Made by a program: the position numbers and the translations under genes. From contig VWZP01010552.1 of the NCBI GenBank assembly GCA_013396995.1, positions 124,001 to 188,000 of the forward strand: a DNA stretch of 64,000 nucleotides, read 5' to 3'. The notes beneath the pieces were generated by a model that saw only the letters and a list, made by a program, of their open reading frames with translations, did not search any database and was not told where the DNA came from. The stretch comes from Dicaeum eximium (taxonomy: Eukaryota; Chordata; Aves; Passeriformes; Dicaeidae). Shown here piece by piece: positions 1 to 15,640 of this stretch. Position 1 is the first letter of the stretch. The number at the start of each line of letters is the position of its first letter.

Positions 1-95
1 ACATTTCCCATAGAACCTGTATGACTGCCAAGAGCCATGAACAAAGTATATTTGGGAGCATACTTTACAAACCTGTTTCTCTTCTTCCCCTCCAG

Positions 96-3822
<3,727 letters not shown>

Positions 3823-4068
3823 ACTCCAGAGATCCACTGCCGAAGTGAAACGTGCAACCCCGTGCCCTTGTGACTCCAAACTTGTGACAAACAGGAGATG
3901 CTCTGTCACACCTCGCTATCTTCCACCCTCTGTGTATGTGTGTGTACATGTTGGGTACATCTTTCCTGGACATTGCAACAATCAGTTCTGATTCATTCCT
4001 TTCTCTATACCAGGTTATAGATATATTACTGATTTTCCCTGGATTTTTGGAGTTGGGTTGCAATCACA

Positions 4069-4074
4069 ATAAAA
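4069..4074 (+). promoter_or_regulatory. Proximal poly(A) signal AATAAA of PI4KA
   Basis: A canonical AATAAA lies 247 bases after the stop and is followed within 30-40 bases by GT-rich sequence (around 4090-4110), as expected for a cleavage site. It is probably the main PI4KA 3' end. Confidence 0.8.
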
Positions 4075-4450
4075 ACTGTATTACAATTATGAATGTGTGA
4101 AAGTGGTAAAGCTTGAGGAGTTCGATAATTTTTCATGCAATGCAAGGATTTTATAATATCTTTAAAAAGTAAGTTAAACCCTTTCCTGCACAATCGCACA
4201 AAATGCCATGGAAGGGAAGGGTATGGAATTCTCTTTGGAAAAAGAAATGTTAACCTGTTCCAATTTTACTTTAGAAAAAGCTTGATAATCATCCAAGGTG
4301 GTGATGTCTGTGTAGCTGTGTTCATACTTTGCACTGTACATGGTCCCTGCTACATGGTCAGTATTTCATATGTACATGAAGAATGTATTTTTTCCTTTTG
4401 TGTGTTTTAAAAAGAGACTCTACTGAAGATATATTTAATCTATAAAATGT

Positions 4451-4456
4451 AATAAA
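4451..4456 (+). promoter_or_regulatory. Distal poly(A) signal AATAAA of PI4KA
   Basis: A second canonical AATAAA lies about 380 bases after the first. T- and GT-rich sequence follows at about 4470-4510. It could serve a longer 3' UTR isoform. Confidence 0.55.
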
Positions 4457-4790
4457 AGACCTTAGACTTCGTGTCTGTTGCAAATGGTTTGCCCTGTGCT
4501 GTTTTTAGTGTATATACATCACTCTGCACATTTGTGTACTGTTCATTATATTATGCCCTTTCTAATAGAGAAATATAATTTCTTCTTCAGCTGCTTGTCC
4601 ACTCAAGTGATATTTTTTATTCGTAAAGTAAATGCTTAGTGCAAGAGCTGGAAAGTAGGACCAAGGTAAAGCTCTCCAGGGCTGCTGATTAAGAACTTCT
4701 GTCCTGGGCTGGGACATAGGTCTTTTGGGGCTTTTTTCCCTTTCTGCATGCCTGTCCTTTTACATGAGCTCTTCAGCAGAGGGGCTGTCC

Positions 4791-4832
4791 CCTCTTTACG
4801 GGATTTTTTCCTCTCTTTAGGGGGATTTTTTC
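4791..4832 (+). repeat. Two-copy T/G-rich tandem repeat (~21 bp unit)
   Basis: The unit reads CTCTTTA, a run of G (three or five), A, then six T and C. It occurs at 4791-4810 and again at 4811-4832. The copies differ by small changes in G number and at the 5' edge. It borders the CpG-rich block that follows. Confidence 0.6.
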
Positions 4833-4859
4833 CTTTTCGGGTGCTTTTCCCGAGTGTCT

Positions 4860-5300
4860 GGGTCGTGCCCTCAGGGCAGGAAGGAGGTGCGAGGCCTGGG
4901 CGGGGCCCCGGGGCGCCCCCTGGCGGCTCCCGCCGCTGCGGCGAGCGCGAGCACGAGCGTGAGGGGCGGGGGGGGCCGGCCTGGCCCTGAGGGACACCCA
5001 GCCCTGAGGGGCGGGGGTGACACGGGGAATCGCCCCGAGGGCTGACGGGGACACAGCCCCAGGGCGAAGGGGGAAGGTATCGTGAGGGAGAACGAGCCCT
5101 GAGGCCTGAAGGGGACGCGACACACCGTCCCGAAGCACCATGGGTGAGCGGGACACGGGTCAGCGCCCCGAGGAGGGCGCAGCGCTGTGGGGGGAGGTGT
5201 CGTGAGGGACACCCAGCCCTGGGGTGGGGCCTTGCCGCGAGGTGGGCCCGGCCCTGCGACGGGGCTGTGTCCTGGGGTGAAGTTCTGTGGGGTGAGGAAC
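4860..5300. repeat. CpG- and G-rich block with degenerate repeats downstream of PI4KA
   Basis: This block is very GC-rich and dense in CpG, including a nine-G run near 4968. The phrase GAGGGACACCCAGCCCTG occurs at 4989 and again at 5204, with a diverged version at 5084. GACACGGG followed by CGCCCCGAGG occurs at about 5019-5040 and 5152-5173, 133 bases apart. This looks like a decayed minisatellite inside a CpG island. Long Pro/Arg-rich open frames on both strands here are a by-product of GC richness. It could be an unmethylated island with a promoter, but no coding exon follows on either side. Confidence 0.65.
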
Positions 5301-5460
5301 GCCCAGCTCCATTCACTTGAGGGTCACGGTTCTGAGGCGCAGCTGTGGGCCCAAGGGCCGTGGTTTGGGGCTGTAGCTGCCCAGGCTGGGAGGTTCTTCA
5401 AAAGCTGGGCTGTTGCAGCAGGTCAGGGTGGTCTCTATCTGAGGGGATGGTAGGCCGACG

Positions 5461-8400
5461 ATATGGTGGTGCCCACACCTTGCCCTTGGGAGTGTGCATT
5501 TCTGAGCACCTCTAAGTCAGCTTTTAGTCTCCGGCGTGTCCCTGGGCCCAGGCAGCAGGGGCAGCTCCTCAGCCCGAAGCCAGGGTGACTGAGGAGGTCC
5601 CTGCAGAGACGGGAGCTGCGCCGAGCTCACAGCTCAGGGAGCCTGAGAGGAGCCAGCCGGAGCAGCGGCTTTTGGCTCTGCCTTCAGGGTGGGTCTTGTG
5701 CGTGGTGCAGTGGAGGGCCTGTCCCTTTCCCAGTGTGGGCTGCATTCAAAATTTAACACCTGCTTTTGCCGTGGGTGTTAAAGTGGGTCTTGTCTCTTTT
5801 CTGTACAGTGGGTGGCTCACAGCAAAGTGGGCTCTGGGCCCCTTTTCTCATTATGGGAAGGTGCTACTGGCTTTCTAAAAAGGTTTGGAGGTTCATCAGG
5901 GAGAAGCAGTATGCAAGAACTGCTTTAATTATTGATTTAATTCAGATTTGTTATATAACCAACTGGGACATGGAGTCATTTTGGTGCTCTATGCCTGCGG
6001 CTAGTTGAACCTATTTAGGCTCCATAGGAAAGGAGCTGATTGACACTACAAATGTGGTAAACTTCCTCACACCTTTCCTTTAATGAGGAGCAGGTGGAGT
6101 GAGGAGATGTGAAGGCTTCTTCTCAGGGGAGATGGTGAGAACTTCTAATATTTTGTTAATTCAAGTCAATGCTTATGTGCATGTACTTTCCTGCACCTCA
6201 AAAATAAATGTACTGTGTTAAAAATATCTAGGGCTAGAAGTGAGCAATTAGCTGGTGAATAATAATATTAAAAATAATAAATGGAGCTCTGATAATCAGA
6301 AAGTCACTCCTAGTTGCAAATCTCAAACCACATAGCAATTTGTGTGTATTCTAGTATAGGATGCCCAGAAGTTGCTGGAATGCAATTAAGGCCATCCAGG
6401 GTTTTGTGTCAGGAAGTGAATGAGGTTTGAGTGTTCTTCACAGTGCTTGCTTCAGTCAGGCTGTCTGGAGAGCTGATGTGATCTTAGTTTTTTCTCTCAA
6501 GTTTGTTCAGAGAAATGAAAGCAGCTGAAGTCAATTGAGTGTAGTTACTGTAAGAACAAGCTCATTTGCAGTATGGTCCTGAAAAAATGGCTGCATTTGA
6601 GGTATCATGGATGCATCATTTGGTACTGCTATGATTCTTGCAGAATGTTATGAATGTGTTAAATCTCCTTGTTAGCAGAAATGTTAGGTTCCCGTGACTT
6701 CTGTTCTCACTGCAGTGTCAGGTCAGCTCTGGTGTGTGCCAGAGCTTGCCTGACATTCGCAGATTTTATTTTCTTAAGTTGACTGTGCCATCTTCCCATC
6801 CCCTCCCCTCAGGGTTCCTTCCTGCAGCACAGACATGGGAGAAAGCTCCCCTGTAATTGGGTGTCCTCTGAGATACAGAGGGGATTAGGCTGTTTACATT
6901 AAATCATGCAAGGCTGTACCCTGAAGATTCCTCCTAAATGGGTTGTGCACTGTATCTTCCTCCAGGGAGCCTGAGGAGGCGAGAATACTGAGATGCCCCA
7001 CAATACTGCAGGTGCTTCTGAGATACTGAATCAATGCAGTTGGAGACACCATAGACTTACCTCACCTTCATCCTCCCACCAGGGAAGGATACGTCCTTGA
7101 CACAAGGAGGCTGGCAGGACTTTCAGAAGTTACTCAGGTAATTAAAACAGGTAGAATTAAAACCTACATGAAGGTATTGTGAAGGATTTTGTCTCTGAAT
7201 TTTATGCCAGAATATGTCCTGATGCCTGCATAGCCTTGGGAGAAAAGACACATGAAAAAAAGGGGAAAAAACTGCTCATTAAAAAGAAAAAAAAATTTAA
7301 ATCTAAGGGAATATGCTCCTATGGTTTCTCCACTCTCATAAATTCCCAGTCATGGTGAGAGACAGACTTCCTGGGCCAATACCCACTGCAGTTCTTTTTG
7401 CATTGGCCATGCATATAAAGAGCCTTTAAGAAAGGAGCAAAATTTATAGTGATTCATTTGCATCTGATGGACCCGGGGTGCAGAGCTACTGGTAACTTGA
7501 TCAGCACTATTCAAATGCTAATCTCATTATGTGTGTTAGAGACTGAAGCTCAGCAATCCAGCTCCTTAGCACAACGTGCCTGTGTGATGTTCTGGCTGGT
7601 AGCAGGGTCATGGTACCCCTGCAGGCACCCGGCACATGCTGCATAGCATCAGGGCTGATGTGGGCAGGGAATGGGAGCTCGGTGGAGGAGCCAATGGAAT
7701 GAGTCAACACAGGAAGAGGAGCTGGAGTTCTCTGGAAAAATGCTGGAGAGGGGGGAAGGGATTGTGGCCAATGGAATGGTTTGGATTAAACTTTTTTTCC
7801 CCTTTGTATCATAAATATGTCCATCCTTTCCCTTTGCTTCCACATGAATGCGATCAAAAGAAAAAAAAGGCAGTAAGGAAAAGAATTTGTCCTGAATGTA
7901 CTTACAGCTTCAAGCATGACTAATTCTTTGACTTTTTGAAAAATATTTTGCCTGTGCTGTTTGGTGTTAAGACCTGTCAGTTTTGCTTGTTCCATGTAAC
8001 AAGGACTAAAATCTGCTCAAAAGACAGCATGCACAAGGGATCCTTTCTAGACAAAGGCCCTCTGATAGAACCTTGCTACTGACCTGAGCAAAGGATGCAA
8101 GGATCTCTGCTTCACACCTACAGTTTGTGGGTTGGTTTGTTTGAGTTTTTTGGTGCCTCATCTGTTTCTGTAAGGATTCTGCATTTGGGAGGCCACAGGG
8201 GTTATACTCCTGAAGAAACAAGATGTGTAAGGTGACATGGTGTAATTATTAGATAAGCTACTTAGCTGGCAGGAGCAGATGAACTCTGGTAACGCGCAGC
8301 CCTGGCACCAGCTGGTTCAGTAACTAGCACAGCCTCCCCGGAAGGACTGGGTTTCTGCTGGGCCCTTGCCACTGCAGCAGCCCTGTGTCTAAAGCTTTGA

Positions 8401-10119
8401 GGTTATGGGTGACGCCTTTGTGTTTATTTCTGGTACAATATCAGTGGCCTAATAGCAGTGATAGTGTTGCTGTGAGTCATGTTACTGTAACACAGACCTC
8501 TCCGGGGTCAGCACAGCCATGGGGAGTAAGCCTCAGTGCTGACTGTGGCAGTGAGAATCTATGACCAGGCTTGTGTTAAGTTTCATGAACATTCCACGTG
8601 GCTCTGCTGCCTGACAGGGAAAAGTAGAGCAGGAGGATGACACAGTGACACAGATAAGTAATCACAGTAATCACACAGGCAAACAACAAAGGCTGGCAGT
8701 TCACGCAAGAGGGAGGTTACCTGCCTGACTGTATTCAGGTATCTCTTCCCAAGGAAAGCATGGCAGCCAAAAGGGGAAGGGAATTGGAAGTTATTATTAT
8801 AAGTTCCCACATAAAGACTGCAACATACTCTGATGCCCCACATGCATCTTTTGGAATTAAAAACCCTTCATGGGTAACAGGCAGAACTAGGATTTTGTCT
8901 TGGTCTGTTCTTAAGCAAGTAGTCCCAGCTTTGCAGTGACAAGCCTGACAAAATAAATTGTGCTTTGCTGTCAGAGAGGAGAAAATGTCTGAATTGTAGC
9001 AAATCTAGGAGACAATCTAGCTGCATGTATTGATTAGGAGTGAATGTGTGTAGTGGTAACTTCTATCCAGATGTAAGAAAGGAAGAGTCATGGAATTCCA
9101 ACCTTGTAGAGGTATAGAAGCAGTATCTCACAGAAGAATCTGACTCTGGATAACAAAAATAAGAGATAAAATCATATATTACTCTCATGTAATTCTCTTC
9201 CCCAGTGCAAGTTACATTTTGACTCCCGCATCTCAAATTTTTAAGCAGCTTGCTGTTAGCACACAGGTGAAGGCTATATGTGTGCATCCTGGCATGCAAC
9301 CTGCAAACCATTCCATTGCTGAGAACTTCACAGGACTCTGGAGCACAGAGCAAACAGCTTTGCTGTACCCAGCCTCACTGCACAGAGAATCCTGTACATA
9401 CAAAGTTCCTTCTTGTGCAGGACAGTGCCAAGCCTGTATGGTAGCTGATTGGACAAGAATGAGCTATCTAATAAAGATACTTATGGGTGTTGTGCTTAAA
9501 ATAACTTTATTGAAAGAACTGTATTAACCTAGGTAAGTAAAAAAATCACATTATGTTCTGGCATTGGGAGTCAGAAACTTCAAGTCTTGGTGCCAGGCTT
9601 GGCTGCCTGCACCAGTTTGAACAGAAAGGGGTAAGGGTAGGGTCAGGATTTTCGGAGTTGTGAGGATAATGGAGTGACTAAAGAATTTTGCCTGGTACTG
9701 TTGGTTATAAGTGAATAGAACCTTCTAGAATACCTGATATCTTACCACCAAGATAGAAACTGTTTCTGTGCAGTTTTCAGAGACCTGCTGACCCCAAAGG
9801 GATTCCTGGCTCCCCAGATATTGGACTAGTCAGCTTTCTATTTTCCTTTGGAGACAGGAGTTACCCATCACTTAGATGAGGTGGGCTGGGTGGAAGTGAA
9901 GAGTAAAGCTGCCTCCCATGGCTGCAAAGGAAGAATCCCAGCAGTGCAAGTGCAAGGGGCATATGCTGCTTTTTCTGCCTCAGATCCCAGATGAGAATTG
10001 GGTAAGAGCTTTGTGAGGTGTGCGAGGTGAACTGAGGTAGGGTTGACCTGAACAATCAATTGTCTCTGCAGCCCTGGTGGGTGGCAGTGCTTTCCAAACC
10101 TTTAGAGCTCAGGCAGTCA
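5461..10119. other. Intergenic, no gene seen
   Basis: I see no exon, RNA gene or recognisable transposon. The longest open frames are short and have no family-like composition. Minor features are an A-rich patch at about 7251-7297 and another at about 7857-7868. An ordinary unique-sequence spacer is the simplest reading. Confidence 0.6.
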
Positions 10120-10129
10120 GACCCAGATG

Positions 10130-10430
10130 CTGAACTCTGGGCTCAGCTCTAGCGAGGGCCTCTGACGGGCGCGTGAAGCTGAATGGCGCTGACTGCAGTC
10201 CTTCCTTAACCGAGATCCGCTCATGGCCCGGCCCCGTTCCCTGCAGGCTCGCAGCTCTGCGGGCTGGGCGGCAGAGGGCACTCCAAAACAAGCCACCGTG
10301 CCTGGGACACAGGGCAGAGCAGCTGAGCGGGCACTAATCTGCCGTGCCTGTAAAGCGGGCAAGTCTGGCAGGGAAAACCTTGCCATGACCTTTACTTGTG
10401 ACATATTTGTCACGGCACGCACTGAGTGGC
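10130..10430. other. Orphan CpG-rich islet
   Basis: About 16-20 CpG dinucleotides occur in roughly 300 bases, against very few in the flanks. Both strands are open for 60-100 codons only because stops are rare in GC-rich DNA. No adjacent coding exon or consistent core promoter is visible. It may be a regulatory element or a non-coding transcript start. Confidence 0.45.
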
Positions 10431-13400
10431 AGAGCTAGCGAGTACCTGAATATCAGATATGAAATTGCTCAAGAGCCTCGCTGTTTGTATTTCAGCATAT
10501 TCTGCTGGGGAGGTTTTTGACCTTCCAAGGGACAAAAAGGAAATCTGTTTTGCTGGCTCTGCATTGTTGTGTCAGGGAAAGCCTTTAAATATATGGGTGT
10601 CCTCTGGTATAGCAAGCATGCAGAAATCCACAGTGCATTTACCAAAAACCCAGAGGTTTATTGTGGTAGCTCTCCTTGTGTTATCACTCTGTATTGGGTG
10701 AACAACAGCTGTAATCAGCTCCAGAGGTGGCTACATTTCTGTGTTGCTGTGCATGCACATTTTTGGAAAGCTTCTTTGGGGTGAAAGGTTCTCTATATGT
10801 AGGCTCTGATGTAAGTTATCTGCTATTTTTAGGTTTGTGTACTTACTAAAAATTAAAACCTCCCCCACATAACAGTAGCTGAGCATTCTCTTTTACCTTT
10901 GAGAAACTTGCCTTGGGCTTCACCTTCATGGTAGACCTAGTGGGTAGATGGCACAATGAAGTCTTCAAGCTGGGGGGGGATGGGGGAAGAAAACAGATCC
11001 AAAATAAGACAACACTTTGGTGCACCTATAAAGAGTTCACTGGTTTTGGATAATTCCTGTGGTCATTTTGAGTCCAGTAGTTGAAAGTCTTCCCTATGCT
11101 GTCTGTGACCAAGGTGGAATGGAGTGTGTGGAATTTTCTGCCACGAAGATAGCCCTGGTCTGTGCTGTTATTAGGCTTAAAATTCAGTGTCTCAGGATAG
11201 ATCTCAAAAGAAACCAGGGTTCTGAAAAGTGCTTTCTCCCTCTTACCCCACATGTAAACTGGGATTTTAATTTCATTGTTTTTAGCATCAAGCCTGGCCT
11301 TGAGGCTGCAACTCTAGACAATAAAGAAAGAAGCAAATCCAGCTGTAGCTGTGGTTGTGTCACTGATCAGAGCTCAGAGGGACACATAAATACACAGTAA
11401 TTTCAAGCTCATTAGCTTGCAGACAGAAGGACTAGATGAGAGGGAAGGATTAAGCTCCAGGTAAGAAGACAAACATGCCAAGGAAGCACTTGAGCTGGAT
11501 CCATGATGAAACCTCAGATATACCTCAGGAACCTGAAAACCCACTTCATTTCCAGGACACTGCTGAAATTGGCAATTTTTTCTTGCCTCTCTGCTGACAC
11601 TGTGATCCTTCTTCCAGTTTGAACCGTTTTCTTTCCTTTGAGATGCAGTTCTTATCAGCTTGTGGGACAAGTGACTCAGTGCAGTGCCTGAGGTTATGGG
11701 AACAGAGCTGATGGTGTCTCTGTTCCTACTCATCAGCTGAGCCTGGAAAACCAATCATGTTTGTTTTCCTGCTTTGTCTTAGCTGAAAGGTAAAACTCCT
11801 AAAGCTTAAATTTCACTGAATTAAAATTAGACTAGGTTTAAGAGCAGGTACATCAGTTCCTAGCTTCCCTAGGAGAAGGAATTCACGTTGCCGGAACTCT
11901 CACCAGAACATATGGTGGGTCAAATCCCTTTAGAAATGCTTAAAGTGAGACCTAAGGAACTTGATCTCTTGCAAAAGATGTTCTGTGACTTTGGGAGCTG
12001 CTTCAGCTGCACTGTTCTTGAGCTTGCCCCCAGTACAAAATAGCTTGGGAACCCAAAAATCATCTGCCCTTTCTTGAGACCCCCACATATGTGGCTGTGC
12101 AAGAGAGCTCTCAAAGTACAAATTGAAATTGGAGGCATTTTTCCTCTTGTATCTATTACTATGATTTTTGACCATTATTACAGTGTAGGTAAAAGGGACA
12201 TTTCAAGAGATATAGCTTGTATACTGGGAATGACTTTTAAATATAAAACATGTTCACAACTGAGTTTGCTGCTTACTCCTGTCCCTCAAAGTTACTGTGG
12301 CTTGCCTTTTCACCAGGAGATTGTCTTCTAGTTATGTAGAAATTATGCAAAATTTCCCCTTCACTTTATTTGGGAGCCTTTGCAAAAAGCTCTCCTCGAG
12401 GTGTGAATGGCTTTTACTGAAATGGTGGAGCTGTTCTGCCTTTGAAAAAGGTAGTGGACTTTGGAATACATTTACCGGACCTGCAATTGCACTACTCTCT
12501 GTGGGCCTGTTTGAGAAGTGCAGATGGGTACCGTGTGTGTGCCCATACAAGCTGTCACCACTAGATGACACCATGACTCTGGCAACAAGGTCCAGGTGAG
12601 CCCTTAAGCCAAGGCTATTTGCCTGGTTTGGAGCGTTTGTTACAAACCCAGAACAGGGGCTGGATTTTCAAACCTTTCTGTGAACTGGAGTCAAGTTTCC
12701 CGCAAATGCAAACTGAGGTTTGAGTAGAATGGGCTCAGTTGCAGGTGACAGGGTGGGATTTATGATTTGGGGTGCAAACCATCTCAACATTTGACCTGCA
12801 ACCAGGCTGATCTTGGCCATGGTTATGGTTGGAGGACCTGTGTGTATTTGAAACAAAATCTCAGAGCAAGGTTTGGGCAATAGGAGCCTCCTTGAGCCAA
12901 AACCAGAAGGTGTTTGCCCAACCCTGCACAGAACTGCTATAAGAAGGTTTCACATGACTTCACTGCTTACCCCAAATGGATCTGGGCATGAACTCCAGAA
13001 CAGTATCCAGACCTGGTCAGCAGTAGCCCCACTTCTCTTTTAACCCATTTTCTCTGTGGCTGGTAGGTAACTAAAGGGCTGCCAAGGAGCTGGCCAGCCC
13101 ACATTTCCATGCTGCTGCCATACCTGGCTTAACAGTCACCACAGTGTAATGGTGGCTCAGCCACTATTTGGGCAGCCTTCCTTCCAGGAGCATGTGGCTT
13201 TCTGATCATCTGACTGACTCTTAGCCACCAGCAGAATGGACCTGTTTCTCTCTGGGCTGTCTTTCTGGGCTTTCACCCTAAATTGCACCGGGTCTAGCAG
13301 GTAAACCTCTGCAACTGGTCATTGAGCTGTGGCTCTTGCTTGCTACCTCATTCTCTATTTTGGCAGAGGAAATGCTTTTTTTATTCCACAGCCTGAAAAG

Positions 13401-14410
13401 ACTTAATTCTGCTGTAATTACTTTCTACATGCACCTGCTCAAGTTATCCCTCTCTTGCTCTTCTTATCCATTTCCATGAGACTCAGAGTATGTTCACATG
13501 AAGCATGTCAACAAACCAACCTGTTTCTCTTATGCTCTTGCAAAGGATATTTCTGCATACTGAAATTTAGCAACTATCATGTAATTATGTGGCTCCAAGG
13601 ATAGACTGAGGGAATTGATAATCCAGGAGATGTTTGTACAATGTTTTGTCACCTCCTTTGAAATTCATGTCTTTCCACTACCAGTTCAGGACAATCCTCA
13701 CATGCAAACTTGTTAAATATCTTGTAGCAAGGAGTCAGCAAGACTCAGGGCATTTACCTAATGAGCACATTGTGTGCAAGCTACCCTTAAATGCAGGTTG
13801 TCATTATGTCCGTCACTAGTCCTGGCCTACAGGGGTCTCAGTAATTTGAGAGATGGGTGATCTTGTTATAACTGAGGCTCCCAGTAGTGCTTGCTGATTT
13901 GGATTCTGCTTTAGTAAACTTGTGGTGCATAGACATTTCCTTATTCGCTTCATAAAATTATTTTCTCATAGGATGTTCACATAGCTAGCTCAAACAAACT
14001 AGCTGTGTTAATAAGGTTGTTTTATGCTAATTTATTATGTGTGTAGAAAACATTTTCAAAATACCATTTGTTAATGCTTCACTATTATTATAAGGTTAAG
14101 TATCACAGAAAATTCTACTCCAAATGTTTTGGTTTACTGTTTGTTTTTATAGATAGAATAGTGGAGTGTTTACCTTGAATCATCCCAAACCTTTGCTGTG
14201 ATTGGGATATCTTTTTATGGTTATCAGTTTTTACGGAAGGCTGGAATTAATATTTTTGGTACTTGATGATACTGTCTTTTGCTATAGTCACTGATGCAGT
14301 CAGAGAATTTTAAAGGTTTTGCCAAGCCTTGGCATTTCATCTGAAGGGCTCTCAGGCCCCTAGCATTGCTTCTGTTTGTTGGGCCTGCTGGGATGCCAGT
14401 AGGGAAGGAT

Positions 14411-14475
14411 TTTCATCTTCTCTTCTGCAGCTGGGAAAACAGAGGCCTAAAAAGACTTGAGTCAATGATGCAGAC
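14411..14475 (-). repeat. MIR-like SINE fragment (weak)
   Basis: The sequence around GCTGGGAAAACAGAGGCC followed by AAGACTTGAGTCA resembles the reverse complement of the MIR core (…cagatgggaaaactgaggc…). It is short and diverged. Confidence 0.35.
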
Positions 14476-14976
14476 TCCTATATGCCCAGCTATAGCCCAA
14501 GAGCTGCTGGTCCCTGTCTTGAAGACTTTCAAAGCTTAAGAGCATGAGCAAGGTACTGAAGCATTTCCTAAAGTTTAATCAGAAGGTTGTATGGTCATTC
14601 AGTGTGGCCCCAGCCAGTGAGTAGTCAGTAGGGAATGGCAGTGTCAGTTGGACAAACTTTCCTGCTTCTTTATGGGATGAGAGTGTAACCACAGAGAATG
14701 AAGAAGTAGGTACAGCTTCAACTACTGCCTGTAGAAAAGGAGCTCCAGCAAAAGCTGTCACTCTCCCATTTGTTTTTTCTTTCTGTCTCTCATTCTTTCA
14801 TCTCCCTGTCTGGCCATTTGTGCTGCCTGCCTGTTTGTTTGTTGGCTGAGTGCTTGCTGAATTATTTACCAGCCTGACTGAATTAAGCAGCAGCAAGAGC
14901 AGGCGAGTGAATCCCACCTGAGACTCTTTCAGCAAGAGGCAGGAGTCGAGAAGTGGGGTGTGCATATGTGGGTGTT

Positions 14977-15002
14977 GATACATAGTGCTGATACATAGTG
15001 CT
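14977..15002 (+). repeat. Perfect 13-bp tandem duplication
   Basis: GATACATAGTGCT occurs twice head to tail with no mismatch (14977-14989 and 14990-15002). It is probably a recent slippage duplication; no function is indicated. Confidence 0.85.
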
Positions 15003-15569
15003 TAATAAAATGTACCAGGAAAAACCTTGTGGGAGGAGAAACTCCTCTGTTGCCCTGAGACAGGGCTGAAGGGAGCTGAGCACATGGCTGATGCACCAGC
15101 TCAGGTGGCAGCGTGCCCCACCTCCGAGCTGGGTGAGGGTCCTTCCTCTGGGAGTTGCCTTCAGCCCTTGCCAGTGTCATCTCATTGTGCTGGGATGTGG
15201 CAGGGCTGTCAAGCATCCACTCCCCTTCACTGCATCAGTTGTGTTGTTTGTGATGGTTGTTGTGCTATGTGGGGTTAATTGGGTTAATGAGCGCATTGTA
15301 CATTATTAGAGGCTGAATTGACAATTATGCTAATTATTGTGTCTTCCAAAGTCCCACATTTCTGAGGATTTTTAAAGGACAGGGATTCTTATACTATACA
15401 CACTAAATCAGACCTGAGTACCTGGACTCACTTTACCAAATGGAGGTGTACTGGGTGTTTGATGTCAGGAAATGCCTCCTGGTTGGCATATCCCTTCCAG
15501 CAAGGATGTGCAAGCTTAACACACAATCCTTAGCTTATGCAGTTCCTTGCCTGACTACATGTCTCAGCT

Positions 15570-15640
15570 GTTTAGTCTTACAGATGGGGAAAATGAGGCA
15601 TAGATCTTTCTGTGACATATCAGATCTGGGTACTCTCTCA
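15570..15640 (-). repeat. MIR-like SINE fragment
   Basis: TTACAGATGGGGAAAATGAG followed by GCATAG (15578-15603) closely matches the reverse complement of the MIR core. The flanks decay quickly, so the limits are approximate. Confidence 0.5.

Larger units (their letters stand above)
3823..4475 (+). other. PI4KA: PI4KA 3' untranslated region (distal end approximate)
   Basis: This non-coding sequence runs from the stop codon to the two poly(A) signals. Ending at the first signal gives about 265-275 bases of UTR; ending at the second gives about 650. The sequence beyond the first signal is AT-rich and holds no gene-like open frame. The true ends need transcript data. Confidence 0.8.

Noticed and set aside
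1..95. N-terminal extension of the first PI4KA frame into bases 21-95
   Set aside because: The residues before Cys at 96 do not match the kinase, and a pyrimidine tract with CCTCCAG marks the intron end at 95.
4636..5316. 226-codon minus-strand open frame, Pro/Arg/Ser-rich
   Set aside because: It lies in the CpG-rich repeat block where stops are rare. Overlapping frames are open on both strands and no domain pattern is present.
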